64,000 nt of DNA from Mucilaginibacter inviolabilis (GTDB taxonomy: Bacteria; Bacteroidota; Bacteroidia; Sphingobacteriales; Sphingobacteriaceae): NCBI RefSeq assembly GCF_011089895.1, contig NZ_JAANAT010000001.1, positions 2,480,001 through 2,544,000 on the forward strand. Direction: 5' to 3'. This document shows positions 25,028 to 33,416 of the stretch, one piece after another. Made by a program: the position numbers and the translations under genes. Each line of letters starts with the position of its first letter. The stretch's first letter is position 1. The notes below the pieces were generated by a model. It saw nothing but the letters and a program-made list of their open reading frames with translations. It searched no databases and was not told where the DNA came from.

Positions 25028-25363
25028 ATGAAAAGATACTGTTTGGCCCTTGATTTAAAGGATGCCCCACAATTGATAGCAGAGTATGAACACTGGCATA
25101 AGGCAGAAAACTGCTGGCCCGAGATACGCAAAAGCATACTGGATGCCGAAATTCGGGATATGCAGATCTACCGTACAGGTAATCGTTTATTTATGATCAT
25201 GGAGACAAGCGATCATTACGAGGCCGAAAAAAAAGAACAAATGGATGCGCTTAATCCTGTAGTACAGGAATGGGAGCGGTTGATGTGGAAATTCCAACAG
25301 CCTTTGCCCTGGGCAAAAGAGGGAGAAAAATGGGTAGTTATGGATCAAATTTTTCAGCTTTAA
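25028..25363 (+). CDS. RhaM-family sugar mutarotase (L-rhamnose/L-fucose type)
   Basis: A 111-residue cytoplasmic protein of the L-rhamnose mutarotase family. The family marks are KRYCLALDLKD at the start, the EYEHWHKAENCWPEI segment with its conserved His and Trp-Pro-Glu, the RDMQIYRTGNRLFMIMET strand with a Tyr, and WKFQQPLPWA near the end. These enzymes interconvert alpha and beta anomers of 6-deoxy-hexoses. Because it sits between a candidate fucose dehydrogenase and a zinc dehydrogenase in an operon begun by a fucosidase, L-fucose is the more likely substrate than rhamnose; this is inferred from context. Length agrees with the family. Confidence 0.85.
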   Translation: MKRYCLALDLKDAPQLIAEYEHWHKAENCWPEIRKSILDAEIRDMQIYRTGNRLFMIMETSDHYEAEKKEQMDALNPVVQEWERLMWKFQQPLPWAKEGEKWVVMDQIFQL

Positions 25364-25374
25364 ACTTAAATCAT

Positions 25375-26388
25375 ATGCAATCAATAGTTTGTGAAGAACC
25401 GGGAAAATTAGTTTTTAAAGAAAAGGAAAGACCTGAAATAAAAGAAGGATATGCCCAGATCAGGATCAGGAGAATAGGCGTTTGCGGTACAGACCTGCAT
25501 GCCTTTGAAGGCACACAGCCCTATTTTAATTATCCACGTATCCTGGGGCATGAACTTTCAGGAGAGTTAATTGAGCCAAACGGTGCGCCCGGTTTTAAAA
25601 AAGGTGAGATCGTTACATTCATCCCCTACTTTAACTGTGGTGTTTGTATTGCCTGCAGATCTGGAAAACCCAACTGCTGTGCTAAAATTAATGTTTGCGG
25701 CGTTCATATAGATGGAGGAATGACCGAATACCTTAATGTGCCAACCTATTCACTGGTTCATGGTGATGGTTTAAGTTATGATGAACTGGCGTTAGTAGAA
25801 CCCCTCGCGATAGGCGCTCACGGAATCAGGCGGGCAGATGTAAAGCCCAGTGAACATGTATTGGTTATAGGGGCCGGTCCCATAGGTCTCGGAATAATAG
25901 AATTTGCCCGCATTGCAGGGGCCAAAGTAATTGCCATGGATCTCAACACCAAAAGACTTGAATTTTGCAGGGACCGACTGAAGATAGATCATATTATTAA
26001 TGTATCGACCGAAGATGTGTTGGAACGACTGGCCGCAATAACGAAAGGAGAGATGCCAACAGTGGTGATAGACGCCACGGGCAGCTTAAAAGCTATTAAT
26101 AGCGGATTTGAGTATATGGCACATGGAGCCAGATATGTCCTGGTCGGTCTGCAAAAGGGGGACATAAGTTTAAGCCACCCAGAGTTTCACAAGCGTGAAG
26201 CAACATTAATGAGCAGCCGCAACGCTACCCGCGAAGATTTTGAACATGTTATTTCCTCAATGAAAAATGGATTGGTGCAACCGGCCAATTATATTACCCA
26301 TCGTGTATCCTTTGACGAAGTGAAAGACAACTTTGAAAGCTGGCTTGATCCTACAAACGGTGTAATTAAAGCGATGATAGAATTTTAG
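25375..26388 (+). CDS. Zinc-dependent medium-chain alcohol dehydrogenase
   Basis: The start is placed at the ATG at 25375, 11 bases after the mutarotase stop; the frame extends upstream inside that gene but without homologous sequence. The 337-residue protein has catalytic zinc ligands Cys37 (GVCGTD) and His59-Glu60 (GHE), structural-zinc cysteines 88, 91, 94 and 101/102 (NCGVCIACRSGKPNCC), and the NAD-binding VIGAGPIGLGIIEFA motif. It resembles sorbitol/threonine/galactitol-type dehydrogenases. In this operon it might oxidise a deoxy-sugar acid such as 2-keto-3-deoxy-L-fuconate, but no lactonase or fuconate dehydratase is present in the window, so the pathway is incomplete here. Confidence 0.85.
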   Translation: MQSIVCEEPGKLVFKEKERPEIKEGYAQIRIRRIGVCGTDLHAFEGTQPYFNYPRILGHELSGELIEPNGAPGFKKGEIVTFIPYFNCGVCIACRSGKPNCCAKINVCGVHIDGGMTEYLNVPTYSLVHGDGLSYDELALVEPLAIGAHGIRRADVKPSEHVLVIGAGPIGLGIIEFARIAGAKVIAMDLNTKRLEFCRDRLKIDHIINVSTEDVLERLAAITKGEMPTVVIDATGSLKAINSGFEYMAHGARYVLVGLQKGDISLSHPEFHKREATLMSSRNATREDFEHVISSMKNGLVQPANYITHRVSFDEVKDNFESWLDPTNGVIKAMIEF

Positions 26389-26639
26389 TCAGGATCATAC
26401 CGTAATGTACTTTATAAGGCAGGTACCCTTTTGTACTTAAGGGTATTCCGAATAAAAAATATGATGATGAAAAATTCCTGGATTACTGTATCTTTTATAA
26501 CTGTTATCAAACAGTTAATCAATCATTCAGTGCGGGCTCCGGATAGATATCTAATTTGTATGGCTCGTTAATCCTTTAATCTGTAAAAAGCAAAAAATCC
26601 ATTAATGATTATTAGGTTCAGGAATAGGGCAAAATTCCC

Positions 26640-27611
26640 TTAATTAAAACGGCGAACTCCTGATGGCTTAATTTTAAGTATATCGCCTTTCTTATCAAAA
26701 TTCAGACTATCTAAACATAACTCTCTCAGTACATATTGCTTTTTTTGTGGATGAATACGGTGATATAAAATATAATACTGATCTTTCTCTTTAAACACAG
26801 TATGGTGCCCGGGTCCCAGGGTTGTACTGTCTGGGGAGGTAGAAAGAACAGGATCATAGGAGCCTTCTGTCCATGGCCCAAAGGGTGTGTTGCTTGTTGA
26901 ATATCTGACCTGGTAGGTGCCATCAATAGCTTTTCCGTAAGAGTACATCAAATAGTATATACCGTTTCGCTTTAACATGTGGGGGGCTTCAAAATAATGA
27001 GGTGGAGTGATCTCCTTTGGCGTACCATCAAAGCTTATCATGTCTTTTTTTAGTTTAACAGCCATACAATGCCCATTTACCCAATTAAAGCCAGAACCCC
27101 AATACAGGTAAGCATTTCCATTATCGTCAATGAAGCAATCTGCATCAATATTATGTACCATCGGAAAATCGGTTTTAGTTATAAGGGGTGAATTATCAAC
27201 TTTGGCATTTTTCCAGGGACCGAGCGGATGCTCACTTACACCCACCCAAATCTCGCTGCCGACAGCCACGTACATATAAAATTTCCCGTTATACTTCCGT
27301 ACCGAAGGCGCCCAAACCATGGCATCACCCGAAGTTGAACTTGTGCATGCCTCTTTAGTAGGCCAATTGATATGTCTTTGGGTAAACGTTTTAAAATCTT
27401 TTGTTTCTAATACTCCAAGCTCCTTACCACCCCAGGGATCAATAGTAGCATAAATGTAGTATACACCATGATCTTTCACCACCGTTGGATCGGCATAATA
27501 TCCTTCTGTAATAGGGTTTTTAATGAATGTTTCCTGCGCTACACAATTAAAGGCAGTAATAAATAACACAAAAAATAAAGTGCGCGATATAAAAGGACTG
27601 TTGTTCATCAT
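26640..27611 (-). CDS. Glycoside hydrolase family 43 enzyme, exported
   Basis: A 323-residue protein with a signal peptide ending near FNCVAQ and a five-bladed propeller. The GH43 acids are visible: Asp41 in GYYADPTVV, Asp156 in MVHNIDADCFIDDNG (pKa modulator position), and Glu208 in HYFEAPHMLKRNG. Length equals a bare catalytic domain. GH43 enzymes act on arabinans and xylans, mostly as arabinofuranosidases, xylosidases or endo-arabinanases, and some as beta-galactosidases. The gene faces the fucose operon and is monocistronic, so it may serve a fucosylated plant hemicellulose or pectin side chain; substrate not settled. Confidence 0.85.
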   Translation of the reverse strand: MMNNSPFISRTLFFVLFITAFNCVAQETFIKNPITEGYYADPTVVKDHGVYYIYATIDPWGGKELGVLETKDFKTFTQRHINWPTKEACTSSTSGDAMVWAPSVRKYNGKFYMYVAVGSEIWVGVSEHPLGPWKNAKVDNSPLITKTDFPMVHNIDADCFIDDNGNAYLYWGSGFNWVNGHCMAVKLKKDMISFDGTPKEITPPHYFEAPHMLKRNGIYYLMYSYGKAIDGTYQVRYSTSNTPFGPWTEGSYDPVLSTSPDSTTLGPGHHTVFKEKDQYYILYHRIHPQKKQYVLRELCLDSLNFDKKGDILKIKPSGVRRFN

Positions 27612-27786
27612 TTGAGAAATAAAAGTGTTTAAATTACACTTAATTTTTCAACAAATAAAACACTCTCGCAAATTTCATTATTCAGAACATATCAAAGCCT
27701 CGCAAGGCGTCGAGAGATAACAGACGCGCAGGTTTTACCGGAATTTTTACGTTGTTCATTCCTATATTATTTCAGATCCTCTCCCA

Positions 27787-29181
27787 TTATTTACCGATAC
27801 AAAACTTACTGAATATATTATCCAGCAGATCATCTGTAGTAACTGTGCCTGTTATCTCACCGAGATAGTGGAGAGCTTGTTTGATGTCCATAGATAGAAA
27901 ATCGGAGGTAATGCTGCCATCTATCCCACTCAATACCCTGGTTAAGGCTTCTTCTGTTTTTTGCAGGGCCTCCAGGTGACGTATGTTGGTTACCAGCGTT
28001 TCGTCGCCGCTAAGCTGATCTTTGATGGCTGTACCGTAGATTTTACTTTTAAGATCGTCTATGTGCAGTTTTTCTTTGGCTGAAATAAAGATGGTCTGCA
28101 GATCCGGAAGTCCGGAGGCACTGAAAAACTCCTGGATGCTTTCCCTTTTTTCGTCTTGTTGTAACAAATCCATCTTATTGGCTACCAGCAACATGGCTAT
28201 ACCAGGACTTTGCAAACTTTCCAGATCATTTTTTAGCTCTTCCGGCGTTATCTGCTCAGCGTCAAAAACATAGATGAGCAGGGCACTTTGACTAATCTTT
28301 TCCATGGTGCGCTGTACTCCTATTTGTTCAATAGCATCGGTGGCTTCTCGTATGCCGGCGGTATCTATCAGTCTGAAATTGATGCCTTGTATATTCAATA
28401 CCTCCTCAATGGTATCACGGGTGGTGCCCGGGATATGGCTAACAATGGCCCTTTCCTCGTTCAGGAGTGCATTGAGCAGGGTTGATTTCCCCGCGTTGGG
28501 CCTACCGGCTATTACTGTATTAACACCCTGTTTTATGGCATTGCCCAATTCAAACGATTGTATCAGCCTGCCTATAATACGGGTAATATCAACAATCAGC
28601 TGTTTGAGCTGATCGCGGTTGGCAAATTCTACATCCTCTTCGGCAAAATCCAGTTCCAGCTCAATAAGCGAGGCAAAATTTACCAGTTGTTCGCGCAGAC
28701 CCTGCAATTGATTACTAAATCCGCCACGCAATTGCTGTAGGGCCACTTGTTGGGATGCTTTGGAATTGGAGGCAATCAGATCGGCTACAGCTTCGGCTTG
28801 CGAAAGGTCTAATTGACCATTCAGGAATGCCCGCAGCGTAAATTCGCCGGGTTTGGCACTCCGTGCTCCTTTTTTGATGAACAGTTTAATGATACTTTCA
28901 ATAATATAACCAGAGGCGTGACAGCTTATTTCCACCACGTTTTCGCGGGTGTAGGATTTGGGCGCTACAAACAGTGATACCAATACCTCATCCAGCATCA
29001 GGTCGCCGTCCATAATATGACCGAAATGGATAGTATGCGAGGCCTGTTTGGTCAAGTCCTTGCCTTTCCATACGCTGTTGGCTATGCTGATAGCATCCAG
29101 ACCCGAAAGGCGGATCACCGCGATAGCCCCTATCCCGTTTGGTGTAGCCAGCGCTACTATGGTATCTTGTAAGTTGTCCAT
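27787..29181 (-). CDS. mnmE: tRNA uridine-5-carboxymethylaminomethyl GTPase MnmE
   Basis: The ATG at 29179-29181 starts the conserved (M)DNLQDTIVALATPNGIGAIAVIR; ten codons upstream look non-conserved. The 464-residue protein has the folate-binding N-domain, a helical domain, and a GTPase inserted at about 220-380: G1 GRPNAGKS (226-233), DTAGIR (273-278) and NKMD. The C-terminal CIGK (461-464) carries the cysteine needed for catalysis. With MnmG it modifies U34 of several tRNAs. A housekeeping gene with no operon partner in view, preceded by a TACTTTTG promoter box. Confidence 0.96.
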   Translation of the reverse strand: MDNLQDTIVALATPNGIGAIAVIRLSGLDAISIANSVWKGKDLTKQASHTIHFGHIMDGDLMLDEVLVSLFVAPKSYTRENVVEISCHASGYIIESIIKLFIKKGARSAKPGEFTLRAFLNGQLDLSQAEAVADLIASNSKASQQVALQQLRGGFSNQLQGLREQLVNFASLIELELDFAEEDVEFANRDQLKQLIVDITRIIGRLIQSFELGNAIKQGVNTVIAGRPNAGKSTLLNALLNEERAIVSHIPGTTRDTIEEVLNIQGINFRLIDTAGIREATDAIEQIGVQRTMEKISQSALLIYVFDAEQITPEELKNDLESLQSPGIAMLLVANKMDLLQQDEKRESIQEFFSASGLPDLQTIFISAKEKLHIDDLKSKIYGTAIKDQLSGDETLVTNIRHLEALQKTEEALTRVLSGIDGSITSDFLSMDIKQALHYLGEITGTVTTDDLLDNIFSKFCIGK

Positions 29182-29236
29182 GGTCAATAGTTGATGGTCC
29201 ATGGCAATCATTTTTGAGATTTATGGACCCGAAGTA

Positions 29237-29244
29237 CAAAAGTA
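29237..29244 (-). promoter_or_regulatory. Candidate promoter -7 box of mnmE
   Basis: On the minus strand this reads TACTTTTG, an exact TAnnTTTG match, 56 bases before the mnmE start. No TTG at the expected spacing. Confidence 0.4.
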
Positions 29245-29525
29245 ATACAAATTACCTTTTGCCTTTCCGTTTCATGGACCGATCGTCCGAGCTTTTACTT
29301 TGGCATGGCTCTAAAACTTTTTAAACCTTAAATTTTAACACTTTTCTGCTCAAAAACTGGCCAAAAACGGCTCAAAATCATTCCAAAAACATCGATTTTA
29401 ACACTTTTTAACAAATCACAACACGTTTTTAACGTGTTTTTCAAACTTTAAAAAGTATTAATTTATTGACAATCAAACAACTACATTCCAAGCAATTGAT
29501 TTTCATCTTGCTTTATTTCTTAACA

Positions 29526-29564
29526 AAACAGCCCAGCTCTCAAAACAAGAGAGCCGGGCTGTTT
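29526..29564 (-). terminator. Terminator after the ankyrin-like gene
   Basis: A 16-base stem (AAACAGCCCGGCTCTC against its complement, one mismatch) with a seven-base loop and a T-rich trailer on the minus strand, about 50 bases beyond the stop codon at 29615. Confidence 0.85.
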
Positions 29565-29614
29565 GCTTATTGTAAATATACGTTTTTTTGGGGAGAAGTC
29601 CATATTAACAATGA

Positions 29615-30259
29615 TCACGGCCTTCCCTCAGCCTTCTCTAACAGATTTATAAATATTAGGTTTTTATTTAAGCGGGCATAGTCTAATGCCGTTTTACCGA
29701 ATTTATCTCTATAGTGCAGGGCAGCCTCATGCTCAATAAGCTTTTGTTCTAATGTCAAGGCCCAGCCAAAATCAAATGATATCCCCCGGATGGTATTCCA
29801 GATCAACGCCGTACGACCTAGGTTATCCCTTGCATTCAAATTAACATCATTTGCTATCAATTTATTAAAGTATTTAAGCTTTAGTCCCGGGGAACATTCA
29901 CGCAGCGGGCTTGCAGGTACCAGCAAATCCCTTTGCTGTGCCTTGGTTAAGGCAATTAGAAGCGTTGTACCATTTTCCGACTTACAATTAATATCATCAA
30001 CAACGTCAATTTCATTATACAATTCAACCACCCGTTCACACGTAATGGTGTCTCTATTCAGAATATCTTTCATCCGGTAAGCCACCCTGCCTGTCACTGG
30101 CGATTTAACGCCATCCCAGGTTTGAGATACGGTATGTTTAAAGGCATCGTGAAAAGGAGTTTTACCATCAACCACCCATTGATAAACCAAAATGCATATA
30201 AATATCGTCAAAGCACCTTCGGCAAATTTCTTTATTTTTCCAATGTCTTCCTTTTCCAT
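29615..30259 (-). CDS. Membrane-anchored ankyrin-repeat protein
   Basis: A 214-residue protein. A single hydrophobic helix at about residues 14-30 (EGALTIFICILVYQWVV) follows a charged N-terminus, so it is probably anchored in the inner membrane. The remainder has ankyrin-like repeats: INCKSENGTTLLIALTK, VNLNARDNLGRTALIW and LHYRDKFGKTALDYARL, the D-x-x-G-x-T-A-L cores being clear. Ankyrin repeats bind other proteins; the partner is unknown. It has its own terminator and no close partner gene. Confidence 0.75.
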   Translation of the reverse strand: MEKEDIGKIKKFAEGALTIFICILVYQWVVDGKTPFHDAFKHTVSQTWDGVKSPVTGRVAYRMKDILNRDTITCERVVELYNEIDVVDDINCKSENGTTLLIALTKAQQRDLLVPASPLRECSPGLKLKYFNKLIANDVNLNARDNLGRTALIWNTIRGISFDFGWALTLEQKLIEHEAALHYRDKFGKTALDYARLNKNLIFINLLEKAEGRP

Positions 30260-30523
30260 TGTTTATACATCAATAGTTAAATCAGTTTCATGGTTACTAC
30301 TCAAACTGAATATACAAATAAGGCTTTAAATACTTGACTTAAAATCAAACAGATTTATAAGCAAAACCAGCTGGTTTAACAGGCACCTCGCCGAACCTCG
30401 AACATTAATAGCCAATGGTCCGTAGAGCCGATATTCCATAGCTATCTCTGCTATATTTCTTACCATGATCTATGGACTATCAACTATGTACTACGCCCTA
30501 AAAGCCCTACCTTCGCAACCATT

Positions 30524-31582
30524 ATGGTAACTTTTTTTGAAGCTTCGCTCGATACTATTTCGGTTCATCATGTTGGCAATCAGTCGCAGGAAGAAATGTA
30601 CGCCCTGTCATCCCAGCCCCTGGAACTCAAGGACGATATTATTCCCAACCTGCTGATGCAGTATTTTTTAAAACCATTTGAAAAAACAAACGAAGTGTAC
30701 CACCTCATACACAGCAGCGGCAACCTGGGCCTTAACGAGATACATCACTTTGTAACCGAAGCCTTTGACGATAAGGAAAAGTTTCACGAAACATCAGAAC
30801 AGATAGCCAAGCACCTGTACAAAACCACCACGCACCCCAATATTAAAGGCGGCGAACTGTACGTAGTTTACTTTAACCAGGTGCAAATTGAGGGCAACCC
30901 GCTGGACGCCATCGGCATTTTTAAATCGGAAAATAAGGAGACGTATTTAAAAGTTTACCCGGATAAAGGTGGCTTCCAGGTTGATTACGAGCAGGATGCC
31001 ATCAATATCAACAAACTGGATAAAGGCGTGCTTATTTTCAATATCGAAAAAGAGAACGGCTACAAAGTAGTGGTGGTTGATAAAACCAACGGTGGACAAG
31101 ATGCTGCCGTATACTGGAAAGACGATTTTCTGCAGCTCCGCATCCGTAACGACAGCTTTAACCAAACCAATAATACCCTGGGCATTTACAAAAACTTTGT
31201 GACCGAAAAACTGGATGAACAGTTTGAGATGAGCAAGGCCGACAAAATAGATCTGCTCAACCGCTCCATGAAATACTTCAAGGAGAAGGATGAGTTTAAT
31301 ATGGACGAATTTTCCAACGAGGTAATCGGTAACCCCGAGGCTATCGAATCGTTCAAGAGCTTTAAAAACCAGTACGAGCAGGAGTTTGACAGCCCTATTG
31401 CCGATAACTTTGTAATATCAGACAATGCCGTAAAAAAACAGGCCCGCGTTTATAAAAGCGTACTCAAGTTAGATAAAAACTTCCACATTTATATTCATGG
31501 CGATAAGGAATTGATTGAAAAAGGTTTTGACGATGGCCGCTCCATGAACTATTACAAAGTTTACTTTAAGGAAGAAGCGTAA
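30524..31582 (+). CDS. Nucleoid-associated protein of the YejK/NdpA family
   Basis: A 352-residue cytoplasmic protein. It matches the 37-kDa nucleoid-associated family: an opening ASLDTISVHHVGN, the KFHETSEQIAKHLYKTTTHPNIKGGELYVVYF core, the central KGVLIFNIEKENGYKVVVVDK, and the DxAVYWKDDFL segment, ending DGRSMNYYKVYFKEEA. The E. coli homolog binds the nucleoid, with unclear function. Many Bacteroidota carry a copy, usually alone. The upstream TACCTTCG box near 30507 is one base off TAnnTTTG. Confidence 0.88.
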   Translation: MVTFFEASLDTISVHHVGNQSQEEMYALSSQPLELKDDIIPNLLMQYFLKPFEKTNEVYHLIHSSGNLGLNEIHHFVTEAFDDKEKFHETSEQIAKHLYKTTTHPNIKGGELYVVYFNQVQIEGNPLDAIGIFKSENKETYLKVYPDKGGFQVDYEQDAININKLDKGVLIFNIEKENGYKVVVVDKTNGGQDAAVYWKDDFLQLRIRNDSFNQTNNTLGIYKNFVTEKLDEQFEMSKADKIDLLNRSMKYFKEKDEFNMDEFSNEVIGNPEAIESFKSFKNQYEQEFDSPIADNFVISDNAVKKQARVYKSVLKLDKNFHIYIHGDKELIEKGFDDGRSMNYYKVYFKEEA

Positions 31583-32124
31583 GGTGGGCAATTATTGAAT
31601 TACTGATTTAGTGAATTAGTGAATTAGTGATTTCATAAAACCAAATTTCTTTTTACTTACGCTCGTTTGTAACGAGTGCTTATTGTGGTTAAGCGATTGC
31701 ATCGCTCTTGCGTTTTAAACGCAAACCCATGTTAAGCACTCGTTGCAAACGAGCGCAAGAGTGAATCCACTTGTTTTAATACTAATTAGCAAGCAATACA
31801 ACATAAGGGCTAACCTTCAGCATGATATTATCACCCGTTCAAGCCTTCACGCTTAAACTAACCGCTTCTTTTTTAATTCCTTAGTAGAAGTACCTGATTA
31901 AGAAAAATTTCAATATTTTTATATCTGAGCGTCAATACAATTTAAGGTACTTAGTTTGATCAATAAAAAACCAAACATATACCTCTTTTCATTTTTTCTT
32001 GTCCTGCACTCCTGTTATTTATCATCATGATTAAAAAAACTTTATTCATAAGTAAAGGAGCATGCACTTTGGTAATACATGTCGCTATTCAGGGCGTTTT
32101 CTGAGTCTGTTAAAAAGTCACTAA
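31583..32124. other. 542-base intergenic region upstream of the GG-leader peptide gene
   Basis: No convincing gene. The start has a short direct repeat (GAATTAGTGA units, 31596-31628), then palindrome family C copy 1 (31657-31760), then AT-rich DNA that would hold the promoter of the peptide gene. A 25-codon frame at 32027-32104 is noted but not called. Confidence 0.6.
31657..31760. repeat. Palindromic repeat family C, copy 1
   Basis: A 104-base inverted repeat: GCTCGTTTGTAACGAGTGCT at one end pairs with AGCACTCGTTGCAAACGAGC at the other, around a middle that includes a GCGATTGCATCGC palindrome and GCGTTTTAAACGC. A second copy at 32333-32436 has the same plan. Confidence 0.8.
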
Positions 32125-32298
32125 ATGGAAAATTCTAAAAAACTAAGCAGAGAGGAAATGAAAAACATTGTTGGCGGTAAATGGCCATTGATCACTTACA
32201 CCTGCAATGATGGCAAAACCATCGAAAGCGGCGGAGTTTGCGACCCGGCCTCAAACATTTGTTACTCAGATGGGGGTGTTGCCTTTTGTAATGGCTAA
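32125..32298 (+). CDS. GG-leader natural product (bacteriocin/peptide) precursor, four-Cys core
   Basis: A 57-residue peptide gene. The leader (residues 1-18) has KLSREEMKNIVGG, the Bacteroidota double-glycine leader motif in which a Leu-Ser start and a Glu-Glu-Met core precede Gly17-Gly18. Cleavage after Gly18 would free a 39-residue core starting KWPLITYTC, with cysteines at 27, 39, 46 and 55, and the residues between them rich in Gly, Asn and Asp. It fits the known class of Bacteroidota GG-leader precursors normally processed by a peptidase-containing ABC exporter. No such exporter or tailoring enzyme is in the window, so it would be processed by one elsewhere. Coding support comes from the leader motif and a terminator 13 bases after the stop. 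It is flanked by palindrome family C on both sides. Confidence 0.75.
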   Translation: MENSKKLSREEMKNIVGGKWPLITYTCNDGKTIESGGVCDPASNICYSDGGVAFCNG

Positions 32299-32311
32299 TT
32301 AAAAAAAGAAT

Positions 32312-32333
32312 GGGGTGATTACCCCGCTTTTTA
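32312..32333 (+). terminator. Intrinsic terminator after the GG-leader peptide gene
   Basis: A short GGGGT-GATT-ACCCC hairpin followed by GCTTTTT, preceded by an A run that extends the stem, 13 bases past the stop codon. Confidence 0.7.
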
Positions 32334-32494
32334 CTTGCACTCGTTTGCAACGAGTGTTTAACATGGCGTGGCAATTGCATCGCCAGAGCGTTTTAAACGC
32401 AAATCCATGTTAAGCACTCGTTGCAAACGAGCGCAAGATTGAGAGTGTTTTAAACGCAAACCCATATTAAGCACTCGTTACAAACGAGCGCAAG
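32333..32494. repeat. Palindromic repeat family C, copy 2 plus a partial third arm
   Basis: A copy at 32333-32436 of the element seen at 31657, with TTGCACTCGTTTGCAACGAG at the left and CTCGTTGCAAACGAGCGCAA at the right, followed directly by a half copy (GTTTTAAACGCAAACCCATA, then TTACAAACGAGCGCAAG) at 32444-32494. Confidence 0.8.
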
Positions 32495-32669
32495 ATTAAA
32501 TTCTATATAAAGCCAGAGCAGGGAGAGCGTTGAGGGCGAAAGAGAAATCTTCTACAAAATGCAAAGCTTAAATGGCAAATCGAAAAAGATTTCTCCTCGT
32601 ACCTCATTCGAAATGACAACGGCTTTATATCTTCCCAACATTTAAGATTGTAAGGGAACGCAAGTTTGA

Positions 32670-33263
32670 TTATTTAACAATTTCTAATACCGTTGGCGGT
32701 TGTTCAATTTTAGGTAAGTAAGTACAGCTACTTTCGCATTTAAGTATTTTACCGGTAAGTACCGGATTTTTAATACTCTTTACTTTTTGATCGACTTTAG
32801 AAGGCAAGATAAAAACACTTTGTACCAGCTGATTGAAGCCGTCATCCATAAATGCATCGACTAATAACAGTTCGTCACTTTTACCCCGAGCATCAATATA
32901 ATACAAATATTCAAGCGGGCCGGCATAGTGCCTGCCTGGTGGCAATTTGTTAGCTACCATGTAACTTGTTAATTTTTTACTCCCGTTAAAAATAGTATTC
33001 AGCTTTTGGATCTGATCGTCACTTAAGTAAAATGATGTATCTGTTACACCTTTATAATACTTTGTCTTTAGATGGGCTAATCCGGCTTCATTAATCTCCT
33101 GGAGATCCGAAATTTCAACTTGCTTCTTTGCCCCGGATAATTTGGTTTCATAAGTAGCATGAACCCAATATTTAAAAGCAGGTTTAATGTGTGGCTGTGC
33201 TTGTATGTGTGATAATGAAAGTAATGACAGGCATACCAGGATAGTGCATATTTTACGGATCAT
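32670..33263 (-). CDS. Secreted hypothetical protein
   Basis: Start placed at the ATG at 33261-33263, which directly opens a signal peptide (IRKICTILVCLSLLSLSHIQA); an in-frame ATG seven codons upstream adds only polar residues. The 197-residue product has alternating polar/hydrophobic segments (FKYWVHATYETKLSG, KYYKGVTDTSFYLSDDQIQKL, QSVFILPSKVDQKV) and no family I recognise. Two cysteines near the end (CESSC) may pair. Neighbours give no hint of function. Confidence 0.7.
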   Translation of the reverse strand: MIRKICTILVCLSLLSLSHIQAQPHIKPAFKYWVHATYETKLSGAKKQVEISDLQEINEAGLAHLKTKYYKGVTDTSFYLSDDQIQKLNTIFNGSKKLTSYMVANKLPPGRHYAGPLEYLYYIDARGKSDELLLVDAFMDDGFNQLVQSVFILPSKVDQKVKSIKNPVLTGKILKCESSCTYLPKIEQPPTVLEIVK

Positions 33264-33416
33264 GTTAAGGCGTTGGAAATTCATTGTGAATATAACACAA
33301 TTACCCAGATTGTACAGGCATTAACAGAGAAATACTGAGGCCTGATTCAGATGACATTGCAATAACAAGCCGAATAATTATTTCCTGTAAATTACGCCTC
33401 AATAATTTAAAAGATC

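Larger units (their letters stand above)
29182..29614. other. Intergenic region upstream of mnmE
   Basis: About 430 bases without a gene. It holds the mnmE promoter box, an AT-rich run with repeated AAAAAC and TTTTAACACTTTT words at 29330-29420, a small hairpin ACACGTT-TTT-AACGTGT at 29421-29437, and the terminator of the gene at 29615. Confidence 0.6.
32299..32669. other. 371-base intergenic region downstream of the peptide gene
   Basis: No gene. It holds the terminator and repeat family C copy 2, then an AAGATTTCTC-containing stretch near 32590 and the end of the convergent gene at 32670. Confidence 0.6.

Noticed and set aside
26461..26571. A 36-codon frame starting with three Met codons after the zinc dehydrogenase gene
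   Set aside because: No signal or family pattern beyond a short hydrophobic run; could be a remnant of a permease but not supported.
31596..31628. Direct repeats of GAATTAGTGA
   Set aside because: A few short units only, likely simple-sequence expansion; no sign of an array or origin.
32027..32104. A 25-codon frame (MIKKTLFISKG...) just before the GG-leader peptide gene
   Set aside because: Short, no leader or family motif; the hydrophobic tail could be chance in AT-rich DNA. Kept only as a note.
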